Shown here piece after piece: positions 1 to 10,077 of a stretch of 64,000 nucleotides of DNA. The notes under the pieces were generated by a model. The model did no database searches and had not been told where the DNA came from. It saw nothing but the letters and a program-made list of their open reading frames with translations. The stretch's first letter is position 1, and every line of letters starts with the position of its first letter. Position numbers and translations under genes: made by a program. This DNA is from Alloalcanivorax dieselolei B5. GTDB lineage: Bacteria > Pseudomonadota > Gammaproteobacteria > Pseudomonadales > Alcanivoracaceae. The stretch spans positions 2,170,001-2,234,000 of the forward strand of contig NC_018691.1 of assembly GCF_000300005.1 (NCBI RefSeq). Direction: 5' to 3'.

Positions 1-63
1 GGTTCCGTGACCGTGCCGGAGGCACTGCGGCCCTACCTGAGAGGCAAGGAGCGTCTGAGCTGA
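1..63 (+). CDS. serS: Seryl-tRNA synthetase, 3' end only
   Basis: Only the last 20 codons are inside the window, reading [16 protein letters not shown] before a TGA. The VPE-LRPY tail is the usual carboxy end of bacterial seryl-tRNA synthetase, which charges tRNA-Ser in the cytoplasm. The cysG gene starts 32 bases further on the same strand, and serS-cysG is a familiar order in Pseudomonas-like genomes. The assignment rests on a short tail plus this neighbourhood, so it is good but not certain. Confidence 0.8.
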   Translation, partial: GSVTVPEALRPYLRGKERLS

Positions 64-95
64 GGCGCTCCACAACACAAGGGCGCCAGCTGACG

Positions 96-1508
96 ATGGA
101 TTTTCTTCCCCTTGGTCTGAAACTGACCGGGCAAACCGTGGTGATAGTGGGCGGTGGTGACACCGCCCTGCGCAAGGCCGGTCTTTTGCACCGATCCGGT
201 GCGGTGATACGTTTGATCGCGCCGCAATGGCGCACCGATTTGTGCGCTTTGGTGGAGCAGGGCGGCGGTGACTGCCGGCAACGGGTCTATCAAGAAGGCG
301 ATCTTGATCAGGCACGGCTGGTGGTGGCGTGTACCGATGATGATGCCCTGAACCAGCGTATCGCCGGGCAATGCCATGCCCGTGGCCTGCCGGTCAACGT
401 GGTCGGGCGGCCCGAGCTCAGCAGCTTCGTTTTCCCGGCTCTGGTGGATCGTAATCCGCTGTTTGTGGCGATCACCTCATCCGGGGCGTCGCCGGTACTG
501 GTGCGGCGTCTTCGCGATCAACTGGAAGCCTGGCTGCCGGCGCGCTGGGGCCGGCTGGCCACTTTTCTGGGCCGTCTGCGGGAGAGCGTCGCGGCGCGTC
601 TGCCAGGGCGCCGTCAGCGGGAAGCGTTCTGGGAGGCGCAGCTGGATGGTCCGCTGATGGAGCAGGTGCTTTCCGGTCATGAAAGCGAGGCGGAACACGC
701 CCTGGAACGTGCCCTGGCCGGTATCGACGGCAACCCGGCGGCGGCGCGGGGAGAGGTTTATCTGGTCGGTGCTGGCCCCGGTGATCCGGATTTGCTGACC
801 TTCCGGGGGCACCATCTGCTGACCAAGGCGGACGTGGTGCTGTACGACCGGTTGGTGGCCCCGGAGATCGTTGCTCTTGCCCGCGCTGACGCGGAGAAAG
901 TGTACGTCGGCAAAGCCCGTGATCAGCACGCCTTGCCCCAGGGAGAGATCAACGATCTGCTGGTGCACTACGCCAGTCAGGGGAAACGGGTGTGCCGCTT
1001 GAAAGGCGGCGATCCGTTCATCTTCGGGCGCGGCGGAGAAGAGTTGGAAAACGTGGTGGCCGCCGGTATCGACTTCCAGGTGGTGCCCGGCGTGACCGCC
1101 GCCGCCGGCTGCGCCGCTTATGCCGGCATCCCGTTGACCCACCGCGATCACGCCCAGTCCGTACGTTTCGTCACCGGCCATCGCCGTGACGGCAGCGTCG
1201 ACCTGGACTGGCCCAATCTGATGGCGGAGCAGGAAACCCTGGTGTTTTACATGGGACTGGTGGGGCTGAAGGAGATTTGTGCCCAACTGATGGCCCACGG
1301 CCGCGCGCCGGATACGCCCATCGCCCTGGTTTCCCGGGGCACCACCGACGCTCAGGAAGTGATCACCGGCCAGCTGGATTCCCTGCCGGCGGCCCTCGAG
1401 GGACGCACCGTGCACGCGCCGACCCTGATCATCGTCGGCAGTGTGGTCAGTTTGCATCCGCGTTATCGCTGGTTCGGAGAGGCCGGACGCTCGACGCCGG
1501 ACGCCTGA
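96..1508 (+). CDS. cysG: Siroheme synthase (trifunctional CysG)
   Basis: This 470-residue protein makes siroheme, the cofactor of sulfite and nitrite reductases, from uroporphyrinogen III. The amino half (about residues 1-215) is the precorrin-2 dehydrogenase/ferrochelatase module with a Rossmann glycine motif ([12 protein letters not shown] near residue 18) and a [14 protein letters not shown] segment near residue 130. The carboxy half (about 222-465) is the SAM-dependent uroporphyrinogen methyltransferase, starting with [15 protein letters not shown] and including [16 protein letters not shown] and VPGVTAA. Length matches the fused enterobacterial and pseudomonad enzyme (about 460). The ATG at 96 directly precedes the first conserved residues. 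It probably follows serS in one transcript. Nothing is odd about it. Confidence 0.97.
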   Translation: MDFLPLGLKLTGQTVVIVGGGDTALRKAGLLHRSGAVIRLIAPQWRTDLCALVEQGGGDCRQRVYQEGDLDQARLVVACTDDDALNQRIAGQCHARGLPVNVVGRPELSSFVFPALVDRNPLFVAITSSGASPVLVRRLRDQLEAWLPARWGRLATFLGRLRESVAARLPGRRQREAFWEAQLDGPLMEQVLSGHESEAEHALERALAGIDGNPAAARGEVYLVGAGPGDPDLLTFRGHHLLTKADVVLYDRLVAPEIVALARADAEKVYVGKARDQHALPQGEINDLLVHYASQGKRVCRLKGGDPFIFGRGGEELENVVAAGIDFQVVPGVTAAAGCAAYAGIPLTHRDHAQSVRFVTGHRRDGSVDLDWPNLMAEQETLVFYMGLVGLKEICAQLMAHGRAPDTPIALVSRGTTDAQEVITGQLDSLPAALEGRTVHAPTLIIVGSVVSLHPRYRWFGEAGRSTPDA

Positions 1509-1599
1509 CGCCTGACGCTCAAACCTGGAGACACCACCAATCCGGGTCCATATCGGCAGGCGCCGGGAATTCTAATTCGAGGATCGCTACAAGGCGGTT

Positions 1600-1665
1600 G
1601 TAGGAGCTTGCCTGCAAGCGAATTAGGCTTCCGGGCAAAAGATTCGCTTGCAGGCAAGCTCCTAC
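1600..1665. repeat. Long perfect inverted repeat (REP-like hairpin)
   Basis: Bases 1600-1623 and 1642-1665 are perfect reverse complements (24 bp), separated by 18 bases. The arm begins GTAGGAGCTTGCCTGCAAGC. It lies between the convergent ends of cysG and the ybiB gene. Size, position and sequence style match extragenic REP/REPIN elements of pseudomonad-like genomes, and the hairpin could also stop transcription from both sides, although no T-run follows. Confidence 0.75.
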
Positions 1666-1724
1666 GGCGACTTCGTTCCGATCCGCGGGAAGCTGCTGAG
1701 CACGAACTGTTGGACTATTTATTA

Positions 1725-2711
1725 TTACAGCGCGTCGCGCTTGCGTTCCGTCCATAACGTTTGAGCGGCCTTGGTGGCGGCCTCCAGATCCTTCGCTTTA
1801 CCCAGCCCCCACAAGGTCGCCGCCACCGTTCGGCATACCGCCGCTTCGCCATAGGCGTCGCTTTCCTCGCCATGCCACACCGCCCGCAGATGGTCGGTGG
1901 ACACGGTGCCCGGCGGTGTTTGCCGGGGCAGGGCGGCGTCGAGCGTGGCTTCCACCGGCTCCCCGGCACGCAGACCGCCGATGCTGGTGCGGGCATCCGG
2001 GCGGATTTCCACTTCTCCCCCTTCACCTTTGAACAGCAGCAGATTGCGGTCGCCGCAGAGACGGGACGCTTCCTGATGCAGATTCAGATAGGCGGGGTGA
2101 AACACACTTTGCAGGCTCAGGGCGGCCTGGGCCGGATTGAGATTGCGCGACAGTGTGTTGATCGGCGAGCGCAGCCCCAACTGAAAGCGTAGCATCAACA
2201 GCGTGCTCAGCGGCGGACAAAACTGCTCCACCCCGAGATAAGTAAAGCCTTCATCATGCAATTGCTCGCCGGCTTCCGCCACCGTGCGTGGCAGCTTGAA
2301 GCCGAGTTTGCGCAGGCTCTCATCGGTATAATGCCGCTCTGGCGTATGGGCGGGTCCGCCGTGCATGAACACCCGCACACCGTTGCGCGCCAGCAACCGG
2401 GCCGCCAACAAGTACCAGGGATGATGCTTTTTCTTGCCGGCGTAGCTTGGCCAGTCGACATCGGCTTTCGGCAAGCCGATTAAATAGTGGCTGCACACCG
2501 GGCGGCAGGCGTCGAGAAAGCCGGCCAGTTCCTCCGGGGTTTCTTCCTTGACCCGCAACAGCATGAGGAAGGCACCAATCTGCGCCTGGGTCACCTCGCC
2601 CTGAAGAATATGCCCCATGGCCTCGGCGGCTTCTTGCCGGGTCAGGCTGCGGCGGGCGCGCTTACCGCGTCCCAGGGTGCGGACGAAAGGGGCGAAGGCA
2701 TGCTCGCTCAT
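1725..2711 (-). CDS. ybiB: YbiB-family protein (anthranilate phosphoribosyltransferase-like fold)
   Basis: This 328-residue protein resembles the YbiB group: homologues of anthranilate phosphoribosyltransferase (TrpD) that do not work in tryptophan synthesis and are reported to bind nucleic acid. The helical amino domain (residues 1-70, with LTRQEAAEAMGHIL and QIGAFLMLLRVKEET) and the DWPSYAGKKKHHPWYLLAARLL segment around residue 85 are typical of YbiB, as is the following HGGP motif. It is the last gene of a minus-strand series (BI-1, tusD, tusC, tusB, ybiB), 32 bases after tusB, so it is probably co-transcribed. The biochemical role is not established. Confidence 0.82.
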   Translation of the reverse strand: MSEHAFAPFVRTLGRGKRARRSLTRQEAAEAMGHILQGEVTQAQIGAFLMLLRVKEETPEELAGFLDACRPVCSHYLIGLPKADVDWPSYAGKKKHHPWYLLAARLLARNGVRVFMHGGPAHTPERHYTDESLRKLGFKLPRTVAEAGEQLHDEGFTYLGVEQFCPPLSTLLMLRFQLGLRSPINTLSRNLNPAQAALSLQSVFHPAYLNLHQEASRLCGDRNLLLFKGEGGEVEIRPDARTSIGGLRAGEPVEATLDAALPRQTPPGTVSTDHLRAVWHGEESDAYGEAAVCRTVAATLWGLGKAKDLEAATKAAQTLWTERKRDAL

Positions 2712-2743
2712 GGACGGACTCGCGTTAGATCAAACAGGGTGGG

Positions 2744-3004
2744 TCAAGAATACCAGCTTGTGGCCGGGCCGTATTCCGCTGTCAGAGCCACCAGCCGGTC
2801 ATAGTTGATGCATTCCAGGTCCGCGCGCCGTGCCGGCGGCAACGGCGGTTCGCCGAGCAGGTAGCCCGGACCTTGCAGCGGAAACTCCGCCGCCACCAGA
2901 TGGCCGTGGTCGACGAACACGCACAGATCGCCGGGTTGATACAGGGCCAGGCAGGTCCGCGCCTGCTCGCTGTCCAGATCGTCGAAAGCAATGAGATGCA
3001 GCAT
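2744..3004 (-). CDS. tusB: Sulfurtransferase complex subunit TusB (DsrH family)
   Basis: This 86-residue protein matches TusB/DsrH, the non-catalytic subunit of the TusBCD sulfur-relay complex that passes sulfur towards MnmA for 2-thiouridine at the tRNA wobble base. It begins MLHLIAFDD and has the short alpha/beta fold length of the family. I chose the ATG at 3004, which sits 2 bases after the tusC stop; a TTG two codons upstream overlaps the tusC stop and is less attractive. Tight spacing with tusC and tusD supports a three-subunit operon. Confidence 0.88.
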   Translation of the reverse strand: MLHLIAFDDLDSEQARTCLALYQPGDLCVFVDHGHLVAAEFPLQGPGYLLGEPPLPPARRADLECINYDRLVALTAEYGPATSWYS

Positions 3005-3006
3005 GG

Positions 3007-3321
3007 TCAAAACACCAGGGTCTGATCCGAAGCGGCTTGCAGATGATGTAAGTCGCCGGCACTCAGTGGTTCAACGCCATCCAGGGGATGGTCGGCCAGG
3101 GCTTCGGCGGAGGCCACACAGCGCACCGCGAAGGCCTGCAACTGCTCCAGCTGTGTTTGCGGTGCCGCGAGGCGGTTGAGCGCGCGCAGTACTCCGTCGG
3201 TTATCCACACAGTGGATTGGAGGCCGAAGGCGGCGCCGGTGAGGATCATTTCCTGAGTCTCGCGCCAATCCGGAGAGTGCCGGGGGCCACGATGCAGTAT
3301 GTACAGAATGGAATCAGCCAA
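3007..3321 (-). CDS. tusC: Sulfurtransferase complex subunit TusC (DsrF family)
   Basis: This is the TusC/DsrF subunit of the TusBCD complex. The protein begins ADSILYILHRGPRHSPDWRE and continues LTGAAFGLQSTVWITDGVLRAL, matching the DsrE/F fold. No ATG fits. The most sensible start is TTG at 3321, which overlaps the tusD stop at 3314, giving 104 residues, slightly shorter than the usual about 118. Upstream in-frame codons would extend into tusD and lack family similarity. It is translationally coupled to tusD and followed by tusB 2 bases later. Confidence 0.85.
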   Translation of the reverse strand: MADSILYILHRGPRHSPDWRETQEMILTGAAFGLQSTVWITDGVLRALNRLAAPQTQLEQLQAFAVRCVASAEALADHPLDGVEPLSAGDLHHLQAASDQTLVF

Positions 3322-3700
3322 AGTGCAGTACCCGGTCGCTGTGGCGGGTTGCCTCCACCCAGTCGCCGAGCCCCACCAGTTGGAAGCCCTTGGCCAGATT
3401 GTCACCGTCGAGCCCGGCGCGTTGGCCTTCGGTATCGTCGGTAACGCCTCGTCGCAGGGCGGCCCCGACGCAGACCCGGGCGGGCAGGGCGCTGTCCTTG
3501 ACCAGGGATTGCCAGCGGCTGGCCACGGCCTCGCCGTCACGTCCCGGATGGATCAGCCGGTTGGCCAGGTGGACGCCGTCACCGTAAAAGAAGACTTGAA
3601 ACAGGGAGTAGGGGGAACGCAACACCGCTTCGGTGGTGTGGAGAGCGGTGACCGCCGCCGCCGTTTCCGGCCCGGCGGTCACCAGGATACTGAACTGCAT
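3314..3700 (-). CDS. tusD: Sulfurtransferase complex subunit TusD (DsrE family)
   Basis: This 128-residue protein is the catalytic subunit of the TusBCD sulfur relay. The active-site cysteine is at about residue 77 in the segment ARVCVGAALRRG, corresponding to Cys78 of the E. coli protein. The opening MQFSILVTAGPE and the FFYGDGVHLAN segment fit the DsrE fold. The ATG at 3700 shares one base with the stop of the upstream BI-1 gene, and its own stop overlaps tusC. I see no tusE near this operon, although TusE is the next carrier in the relay. Confidence 0.93.
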   Translation of the reverse strand: MQFSILVTAGPETAAAVTALHTTEAVLRSPYSLFQVFFYGDGVHLANRLIHPGRDGEAVASRWQSLVKDSALPARVCVGAALRRGVTDDTEGQRAGLDGDNLAKGFQLVGLGDWVEATRHSDRVLHFG

Positions 3701-4386
3701 CAATCGTTGCCGGTGAGGGCGGTCAACAGGTGCAGCAGGGACAGGAACAGATTGTAGATGGATACGAACAGGGTCACGGTGGCCATGATGTAGTTGGTCT
3801 CGCCGCCGTGAATGATGGCGCTGGTCTGCCACATGATCAGCAGGGAGGAGAGCAGCACGAACGCCGCGGACACCGCCAGTGCCAGAGCCGGGATGTTGAA
3901 GAAGAACGCCGCCAGACTGGCGACGAACGCCACCAGAATACCCACCATGATGAAGTTGGTGAGGAAGCTGAAGTCCTTGCGGGTCACCAGGGCGATGGCG
4001 GACATGGCCACGAAGATGGTGGCGGTGCCGCCCAGTGCCAGACTGACGATTTCCATGCCGCCAGGGATCTGAGCGTACATGTTGATGATCGGTCCGGTGG
4101 TGAAACCCAGCCAACCGGTCAGGCCGAACACGGCCAGAATGCCCCAGGCGCTATTCCGCAGCTTGCTGGTGGCGAACAGGAGACCAAAATAAACGACGAT
4201 GGTCAGGATCGGGCTCATATAGCCCATTCCCGTGGACATGGCGAACAGGGAGGCGCCGGTGGCCACGATCAGGCTCAGGCCCAGCAGCATATAGGTGTTT
4301 TTCAGCACCTGGGCGGCACGTTCGCCAGTGACTACCGCTCCACCACTGGCGTGCGGGGCGACATAGGGATTCGGTTGGTTGCGCAT
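3700..4386 (-). CDS. Bax inhibitor-1 / YccA family membrane protein
   Basis: This 228-residue inner-membrane protein belongs to the Bax inhibitor-1 (UPF0005) family, with about seven hydrophobic spans (for example around residues 33-50, 55-75, 80-98 and 105-125) and a short charged amino end. Bacterial members are implicated in calcium leak and, for YccA, in modulating the FtsH protease. The ATG at 4386 gives MRNQPNPYV; an upstream TTG would add a cytosolic stretch without similarity. It is the first gene of the tusDCB-ybiB series, as in pseudomonads, and is divergent from tRNA-Ser. Confidence 0.9.
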   Translation of the reverse strand: MRNQPNPYVAPHASGGAVVTGERAAQVLKNTYMLLGLSLIVATGASLFAMSTGMGYMSPILTIVVYFGLLFATSKLRNSAWGILAVFGLTGWLGFTTGPIINMYAQIPGGMEIVSLALGGTATIFVAMSAIALVTRKDFSFLTNFIMVGILVAFVASLAAFFFNIPALALAVSAAFVLLSSLLIMWQTSAIIHGGETNYIMATVTLFVSIYNLFLSLLHLLTALTGND

Positions 4387-4498
4387 GATCAATCGCTCAC
4401 AAAACAAAGTGTATCAACGATAATAGGGACGTCCGCGCCAAAATCAAGATTTTCCCAACGAATCACGGGGTTACAGCAATTTTCTTGATCTTTCCCCG

Positions 4499-4526
4499 TT
4501 GACTGCCAATTCGTCTCAGGTATGAT
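4499..4526 (+). promoter_or_regulatory. Sigma-70 promoter of tRNA-Ser
   Basis: TTGACT at 4499-4504 and TATGAT at 4521-4526 are separated by 16 bases and end 11 bases before the tRNA, the arrangement expected of a strong stable-RNA promoter. Confidence 0.7.
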
Positions 4527-4537
4527 TGGCGCCCATC

Positions 4538-4625
4538 GGAGAGGTGGCTGAGTGGCCGAAAGCAGCGGTCTTGAAAACCGCCGACGGGAGACCGTCCGTG
4601 GGTTCGAATCCCACCCTCTCCGCCA
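4538..4625 (+). tRNA. tRNA-Ser (anticodon UGA)
   Basis: The 88-base sequence has a seven-pair acceptor stem (GGAGAGG with CCTCTCC), discriminator G, encoded CCA at 4623-4625, a long variable arm typical of serine tRNAs, the TTCGAATC T-loop and a TGA anticodon flanked by a five-pair stem. It would read UCA and other UCN codons. Confidence 0.97.
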
Positions 4626-4634
4626 TACCTCTAT

Positions 4635-4660
4635 AAACGCCCCGCTCCGCGGGGCGTTTT
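4635..4660 (+). terminator. Rho-independent terminator after tRNA-Ser
   Basis: AACGCCCCGC and GCGGGGCGTT form a stem with a two-base centre and run into TTTT. It sits 10 bases after the tRNA. Confidence 0.85.
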
Positions 4661-5191
4661 CGTATGGCTTTCCCGCCCTGTTCCTCCTCGCCATCTTTCG
4701 GTGTGATTCGAATTGTAAAATTTCGGCCTGTGTCACGGCATTTTCAATGGTGGTTTTTCAGTGGCTGTATTCTCCATTGCTGATGAAAAAGGGGAAGTGT
4801 TTCAGTGCCAGAGTAATGATGTCATTTTGGTTTTATTGAGATTCAATTCCTTATTAAACAAGCATTTATTAAATAGGTCGGTGTTTTTAACTTCCTTGGC
4901 TTCCTCGGGCAGCGCCCTTAAAAAAAGGGAGAGTTTTAGTGGTCGCACCTTCATTGAATTGGAATTTTCCAGTGAGGCAATACAAAGGTGTATTGCCGTA
5001 AAGAAAGGATTGCGCTAAAAGTGAACAAAACTGAACAGCATATGACGCAGTTTGCCGGTTGCGTGCTTGGCGTCGTTATTCGCTGTAACCAGGGCAAGCA
5101 GCCGGCTAAGTCATGAACGGATTTCACTGACTAACGCAACGGTTACGAACAAAAAAGATATTCGCGCCGTGCGTTCCGAAGGAGTGGGAAC
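4661..5191. other. AT-rich leader without a convincing gene
   Basis: This stretch is clearly richer in A and T than its surroundings, especially 4690-5000 (runs such as TTTTATTGAGATTC and AAACAAGCATTTATTAAATAGG). Short open frames exist but show no family resemblance, ribosome site or codon pattern that I would defend. It most likely holds the promoter and a long 5' leader of the adhesin gene at 5192. The composition suggests silencing by an H-NS-like protein or horizontal origin; that is inference. Confidence 0.5.
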
Positions 5192-8100
5192 ATGGTTGAT
5201 AAAATTATTAACATCCTGGAAAAATCCAGCGGCGCTGTCACGAAAGCTCCTTGGGGTGACACGGTGTCGCTCATGGGGGGCGGGAATGTGGTTCAAATGC
5301 CCCTGAGCCCCGACCAGATCGATTTCACCAGCCGGGTGGGTAACGATCTCGTCATTACCCTCAAGAATGGTGAGCAAGTCACCATCACCAATTTCTATCC
5401 CGCTGGTGAAGGGGAGGAGGCGGCCAACGAACTTCAACTTCTTGATGATGAAGGTATTCTCTGGCTGGGCCAGTCCGATGGCGCCGGAGGCTTCGGTTTT
5501 GCCCAGGCAGCCTCGGGAGGTGGGGATTGGGGGTTGGCGGCGCTGGCGGTTGGTGGTGCGGCGGCGGCATTCCTGATCAGTGATTCTTCTTCCGGTTCCA
5601 GTTCTGGCGGATCCGGGGACGATAACGTGGCTCCCGATGCCCCCACGGACCTGACGGTGAGCGAGGATGGGGGGATAGTGACGGGGCGGGGTGAACCGGG
5701 CTCCACGGTCACCGTGCGTGATTCCAACGGCAATGTTATCGGCGAAGGACAAACCAACGCGGAGGGTGAGTTCGAAGTCGAATTGAGCGAGCCGCAGGTC
5801 GATGGCGAGGAACTGGATGTCAGCCTGACCGACGAGGCGGGCAATGAATCGGAGCCCGGCCAGGTCACCGCGCCGGACAGTACCGCGCCGGACGCGCCGA
5901 CCAACGTTGAGGTGAGCGGGGACGGCACCACCGTCACCGGCGAAGGTGAACCTGGAAGCAAAGTCACCATCACGGATCCCGACGGTAACGTGATTGGCGA
6001 AGGCACGGTGGATGACGATGGCAACTTCACCGTCGAACTGACTGAACCGCAAACAGATGGTGAAGAACTGGAAGTGACCCTGACCGACGGAACGGGGAAT
6101 GAGTCCGAACCGGTCACCGCGGTGGCTCCGGATGGAAGCGGTCCTGATGCTCCGGTCATCACTCAGGCAGAAGATGATGTGGCACCGGGCACTGATCCGG
6201 TGCTGACCGGAGGCAGCACCAACGACACCTCGCCGACCCTGACCGGGACAGCGGAAGCGGGCAGCACGGTAGCGATCTTCCAAGATGGCACGGAGATCGG
6301 TACCACTACCGCCGATGGCAGTGGCAATTGGAGTTTTACGCCGACGACGGAACTGGCCGAAGGCGATTACAGCTTCACGGCGACAGCCACGGATGCGGCC
6401 GGCAACACTTCGGATCTGAGCGCGGTGTTTGAACTGAATGTAGACACCACCGCACCGGCGACGCCGACGGTGGAGCCCACCGATGGAGCAACACTTATCG
6501 GTACCGCCGAAGCGGGCAGTACCGTTGATGTGGATACCAACGGGGATGGCACCCCGGACTACACGGTGGAAGCGGACGGCAGCGGTAATTGGAGCGTGAC
6601 ACCGGATACCCCGTTGGCCGATGGCACGAATGTGAGTGTTACCGCCACGGACGAAGCCGGTAATACCAGTGCTCCAGCTACGATCGGTGTGGACGCCACG
6701 GCGCCGGTGGTGGCCTTGGATGCGTTGGTTACCAACGACAGTACCCCGGAATTGACGGGGACGGTGGACGATCCGGACGCCAGCCTCGTGGTGACGGTGG
6801 ACGGCAACGACTATACCGCCACCAACAACGGTGATGGCACCTGGACGCTGGCTGATGGTGATCTGCCGGCACTGACCGATGGTGATTACACCGTGACGGT
6901 GACGGCCACTGACGCCGCGGGCAATGAGAGCACCGCTAGCGGTGCTCTGACGGTGGACACCACCGCACCGGCGGCACCAACGGTGGAACCCACTGACGGA
7001 ACGATCCTTACTGGTACCGCCGAAGCGGGCAGTACCGTTGATGTGGATACCAACGGGGATGGCACCCCGGACTACACGGTGGAAGCGGATGCCGATGGCA
7101 ATTGGAGTGTGACGCCGGATGCGCCGTTGGCGGATGGCACGGAAGTCAGTGTCACGGCCACGGACCCGGCGGGTAATACCAGTGATCCTGCCACCACCAT
7201 CGTGGACGAAAACCTGAACGACACCACGCCCCCGGCGGCGCCGACCATCGCCGAGGTGATGGATGATGTGGCACCGGGGACCGATCCGGTGCTGACTGGA
7301 GGCAGCACCAACGACACCACGCCGACCCTGACTGGGACGGCTGAAGCGGGCAGCACGGTGGAAGTGCTCCAGGATGGTGTGTCCTTGGGAACAGTTGCCG
7401 CCGATGCGAGCGGCAATTGGAGCTTCACACCCAGCACCGAGCTGGCCGAAGGGGACTACAGCTTTACCGCCACGGCCAGCGATGCGGCGGGTAACACCTC
7501 GGATCCGAGCACGGCGTTCGAGTTGAACGTAGATACCACCGCGCCGTCGGCTCCAACGGTAGAACCCACTGACGGAACGATCCTTACTGGTACCGCCGAA
7601 GCGGGCAGCACGGTTGACGTGGATACCAACGGGGATGGCACCCCGGACTACACGGTGGAAGCGGATGCCGATGGCAATTGGAGTGTGACGCCGGACGCGC
7701 CGTTGGCGGATGGCACGGAAGTCAGTGTCACGGCCACGGACCCGGCGGGTAATACCAGTGATTCTGCCACCACCATCGTGGACGAAAACCTGAACGACAC
7801 CACGCCCCCGGCGGCGCCGACCATCGCCGAGGTGATGGATGATGTGGCACCGGGGACCGATCCGGTGCTGACTGGAGGCAGCACCAACGACACCACGCCG
7901 ACCCTGACTGGGACGGCTGAAGCGGGCAGCACGGTGGAAGTGTTCCAGGATGGTGTGTCCTTGGGAACAGTTGCCGCCGATGCGAGCGGCAATTGGAGCT
8001 TCACACCCAGCACCGAGCTGGCGGAAGGGGACTACAGCTTTACCGCCACGGCGACCGATGCGGCGGGTAACACCTCGGATCCGAGCACGGCGTTCGAGTT

Positions 8101-10057
8101 GAACGTAGATACCACCGCACCGGCGGCACCAACGGTGGAACCCACTGACGGAACGATCCTTACTGGTACCGCCGAAGCGGGCAGTACCGTTGATGTGGAT
8201 ATCAACGGGGATGGTACGCCGGACTACACGGTGGAAGCGGACGGCAGCGGTAATTGGAGCGTGACACCGGATACCCCGTTGGCCGATGGCACGAATGTGA
8301 GTGTTACCGCCACGGACGAAGCCGGTAATACCAGTGCTCCAGCTACGATCGGTGTGGATGCCCTGGCTCCAGCCGCGCCGACCATCGAAGATGCGCTGGA
8401 CGATGTGGATCCCGGCACCGGCCCGATACTGCCCGGCGGCAGCACTAACGATGATACGCCTACTCTGAGGGGTATGGCGGAAGCCAACAGCACCGTGGAG
8501 ATTTTCCAGGATGGTCTTTCCGTGGGCACGGTGCAGACCGATGCCAGCGGTAACTGGAGTTTTGTCGTCCCGGCCGCACTGGCCGATGGTACTTATGGCT
8601 TCACGGCCACGGTCACGGACGAAGCGGGCAACACCTCGGATCCGAGTACCTCCTTTGATGTGACAGTGGACACCGTTGCTCCGGATGCGCCGACCTTGAG
8701 CATCGCCGATGCCGCCGACGGTATCGTCGACAGCAACGAAATGGTGGACGGGGTACAGGCGGAGGTAGGCCTGCCTGCCGGCGCCGAGGCGGGTGATGTC
8801 ATCATTCTGACTTTCACCGGAGACGGTGGCGCGGTCTACACTGCTGAACACACCGTAACCACGGATGAGGTGACCGCGGGTACGGCCAATGTGGATGTGG
8901 CCCAATGGCTGGATGACGGTACCTACACCGCTACCGCCACGATCACCGATGCGGCGGGCAACGTCTCGCCGGATTCCAATTCGGTCGGCTTTGACGTCGA
9001 TGCTTCCGGTCCGGTAGTGAATGTCGATGGCGGCAGTCTGCTGGGATTGATTGGTGTGGAAGCGATCGGGCTCCTTGATCTCAACCATCAGATGTTCTCT
9101 GCCTACGACCCGAATAACAATCTGGCGTCGGTCACTATCGAGATGTCTTCGCTGTTGAGCATCAACCAGATTCTGGGGCTGTTGGGAGCAGGGAACCAGA
9201 CTTTGAACTGGTCTCAGGCGCTGGCTGATGAATTGGGACTGGATATCCAGTTCAGCGACTACAATCTTTTCCCTCTCAATCTCACACCGACACTGACGAT
9301 TACCGCGGCGGACGGCGGCGCCATCGATAATCTCGCGATCAACGAGTTTCTGGCTTCGATCTATCTGGCGGATGCCTTGCTCGGAACCGATCTCGGATTG
9401 CTGCCAAGCTATACCATTACAGGGGAGGACCTCGACGGGCAGACCGCTACCGACAGCGTTACCGATCTGGCCGAGCTCAGCCTGTTGAACGCGGCGAATA
9501 ATCCGGTGACTGATGGCACCTCGGGTGCCGACACCCTGGAAGGGACGGCGGGTGGTGATCGTCTCTATGGTTACGATGGTGACGATGTACTCAACGGCAA
9601 CGCCGGAGATGACTGGCTGCGCGGTGGCAACGGCAACGACACCCTCAATGGCGGGGACGGTAACGATACCCTGGTCTACGAAGGCCTGGGTAACGATACT
9701 TTCGACGGCGGTGCCGGCGAGGATACATTGCTGTTGACTGGTGATGGCATTTCTCTCGACTTCGTTGACAGCCTCGCGGGCGACTATGTCGACCCGGCGA
9801 CGATCAACAATATCGAGCATCTGTCGATCAGCGGCACCGGCGCCAACGAGATATCCATCGACCTGGCATCGTTGATCGCAATGACCGATGCCAACAATGT
9901 GCTGTTCATAGACGGTGATCAGGACGATACGGTGGAACTGATCGGAGATTGGCAGAGTACCGGTACCTCCACCGTGGACGGCACTGATTACGTGGTCTAC
10001 AGCCAGGAGGGCAATCCCAGTGAACTGTGGGTACAAAGCGGCGTTTCGGTGATTTGA
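5192..10057 (+). CDS. Large Ig-repeat RTX adhesin (BapA/LapA type), type I secreted
   Basis: This 1621-residue surface or biofilm adhesin is probably exported by the three-gene type I system that follows. The amino end (residues 1-about 115) resembles the BapA prefix module: a short beta-rich region with [19 protein letters not shown], then a hydrophobic patch (about 113-130) and a Ser/Gly linker. Residues about 145-1270 are bacterial Ig-like repeats with the motif GTAEAGSTV...DGNWSFTP...[19 protein letters not shown]...VDTTAP. Residues about 1440-1510 carry calcium-binding RTX nonapeptides ([17 protein letters not shown]). The non-cleaved carboxy-terminal secretion signal should lie in the last 60 residues. 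The protein is acidic and almost free of cysteine. GAAGGAGTGGGAAC precedes the ATG at 5192. I see no classical LapG di-alanine cleavage site. Confidence 0.9.
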   Translation: MVDKIINILEKSSGAVTKAPWGDTVSLMGGGNVVQMPLSPDQIDFTSRVGNDLVITLKNGEQVTITNFYPAGEGEEAANELQLLDDEGILWLGQSDGAGGFGFAQAASGGGDWGLAALAVGGAAAAFLISDSSSGSSSGGSGDDNVAPDAPTDLTVSEDGGIVTGRGEPGSTVTVRDSNGNVIGEGQTNAEGEFEVELSEPQVDGEELDVSLTDEAGNESEPGQVTAPDSTAPDAPTNVEVSGDGTTVTGEGEPGSKVTITDPDGNVIGEGTVDDDGNFTVELTEPQTDGEELEVTLTDGTGNESEPVTAVAPDGSGPDAPVITQAEDDVAPGTDPVLTGGSTNDTSPTLTGTAEAGSTVAIFQDGTEIGTTTADGSGNWSFTPTTELAEGDYSFTATATDAAGNTSDLSAVFELNVDTTAPATPTVEPTDGATLIGTAEAGSTVDVDTNGDGTPDYTVEADGSGNWSVTPDTPLADGTNVSVTATDEAGNTSAPATIGVDATAPVVALDALVTNDSTPELTGTVDDPDASLVVTVDGNDYTATNNGDGTWTLADGDLPALTDGDYTVTVTATDAAGNESTASGALTVDTTAPAAPTVEPTDGTILTGTAEAGSTVDVDTNGDGTPDYTVEADADGNWSVTPDAPLADGTEVSVTATDPAGNTSDPATTIVDENLNDTTPPAAPTIAEVMDDVAPGTDPVLTGGSTNDTTPTLTGTAEAGSTVEVLQDGVSLGTVAADASGNWSFTPSTELAEGDYSFTATASDAAGNTSDPSTAFELNVDTTAPSAPTVEPTDGTILTGTAEAGSTVDVDTNGDGTPDYTVEADADGNWSVTPDAPLADGTEVSVTATDPAGNTSDSATTIVDENLNDTTPPAAPTIAEVMDDVAPGTDPVLTGGSTNDTTPTLTGTAEAGSTVEVFQDGVSLGTVAADASGNWSFTPSTELAEGDYSFTATATDAAGNTSDPSTAFELNVDTTAPAAPTVEPTDGTILTGTAEAGSTVDVDINGDGTPDYTVEADGSGNWSVTPDTPLADGTNVSVTATDEAGNTSAPATIGVDALAPAAPTIEDALDDVDPGTGPILPGGSTNDDTPTLRGMAEANSTVEIFQDGLSVGTVQTDASGNWSFVVPAALADGTYGFTATVTDEAGNTSDPSTSFDVTVDTVAPDAPTLSIADAADGIVDSNEMVDGVQAEVGLPAGAEAGDVIILTFTGDGGAVYTAEHTVTTDEVTAGTANVDVAQWLDDGTYTATATITDAAGNVSPDSNSVGFDVDASGPVVNVDGGSLLGLIGVEAIGLLDLNHQMFSAYDPNNNLASVTIEMSSLLSINQILGLLGAGNQTLNWSQALADELGLDIQFSDYNLFPLNLTPTLTITAADGGAIDNLAINEFLASIYLADALLGTDLGLLPSYTITGEDLDGQTATDSVTDLAELSLLNAANNPVTDGTSGADTLEGTAGGDRLYGYDGDDVLNGNAGDDWLRGGNGNDTLNGGDGNDTLVYEGLGNDTFDGGAGEDTLLLTGDGISLDFVDSLAGDYVDPATINNIEHLSISGTGANEISIDLASLIAMTDANNVLFIDGDQDDTVELIGDWQSTGTSTVDGTDYVVYSQEGNPSELWVQSGVSVI
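6956..8110 (+). repeat. Tandem 576-bp coding repeats in the adhesin
   Basis: A 576-base (192-codon) unit is repeated almost identically: bases from 7261 recur from 7837, and the block from about 6956 recurs from about 7532 and, in part, from about 8108. A more diverged partial copy starts near 6175. Each unit holds two Ig-like modules. Near identity at DNA level points to recent duplication or gene conversion, so copy number may vary between strains or be misassembled. Confidence 0.85.
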
Positions 10058-10077
10058 GGCACCTACGATGCACACCG

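Noticed and set aside
477-1457. A 326-codon minus-strand frame inside cysG
   Set aside because: It is a shadow of a fully conserved cysG and shows no protein motif.
4761-5018. Short plus-strand frame (85 codons) in the AT-rich leader
   Set aside because: No convincing ribosome site or family similarity; the composition matches non-coding DNA.
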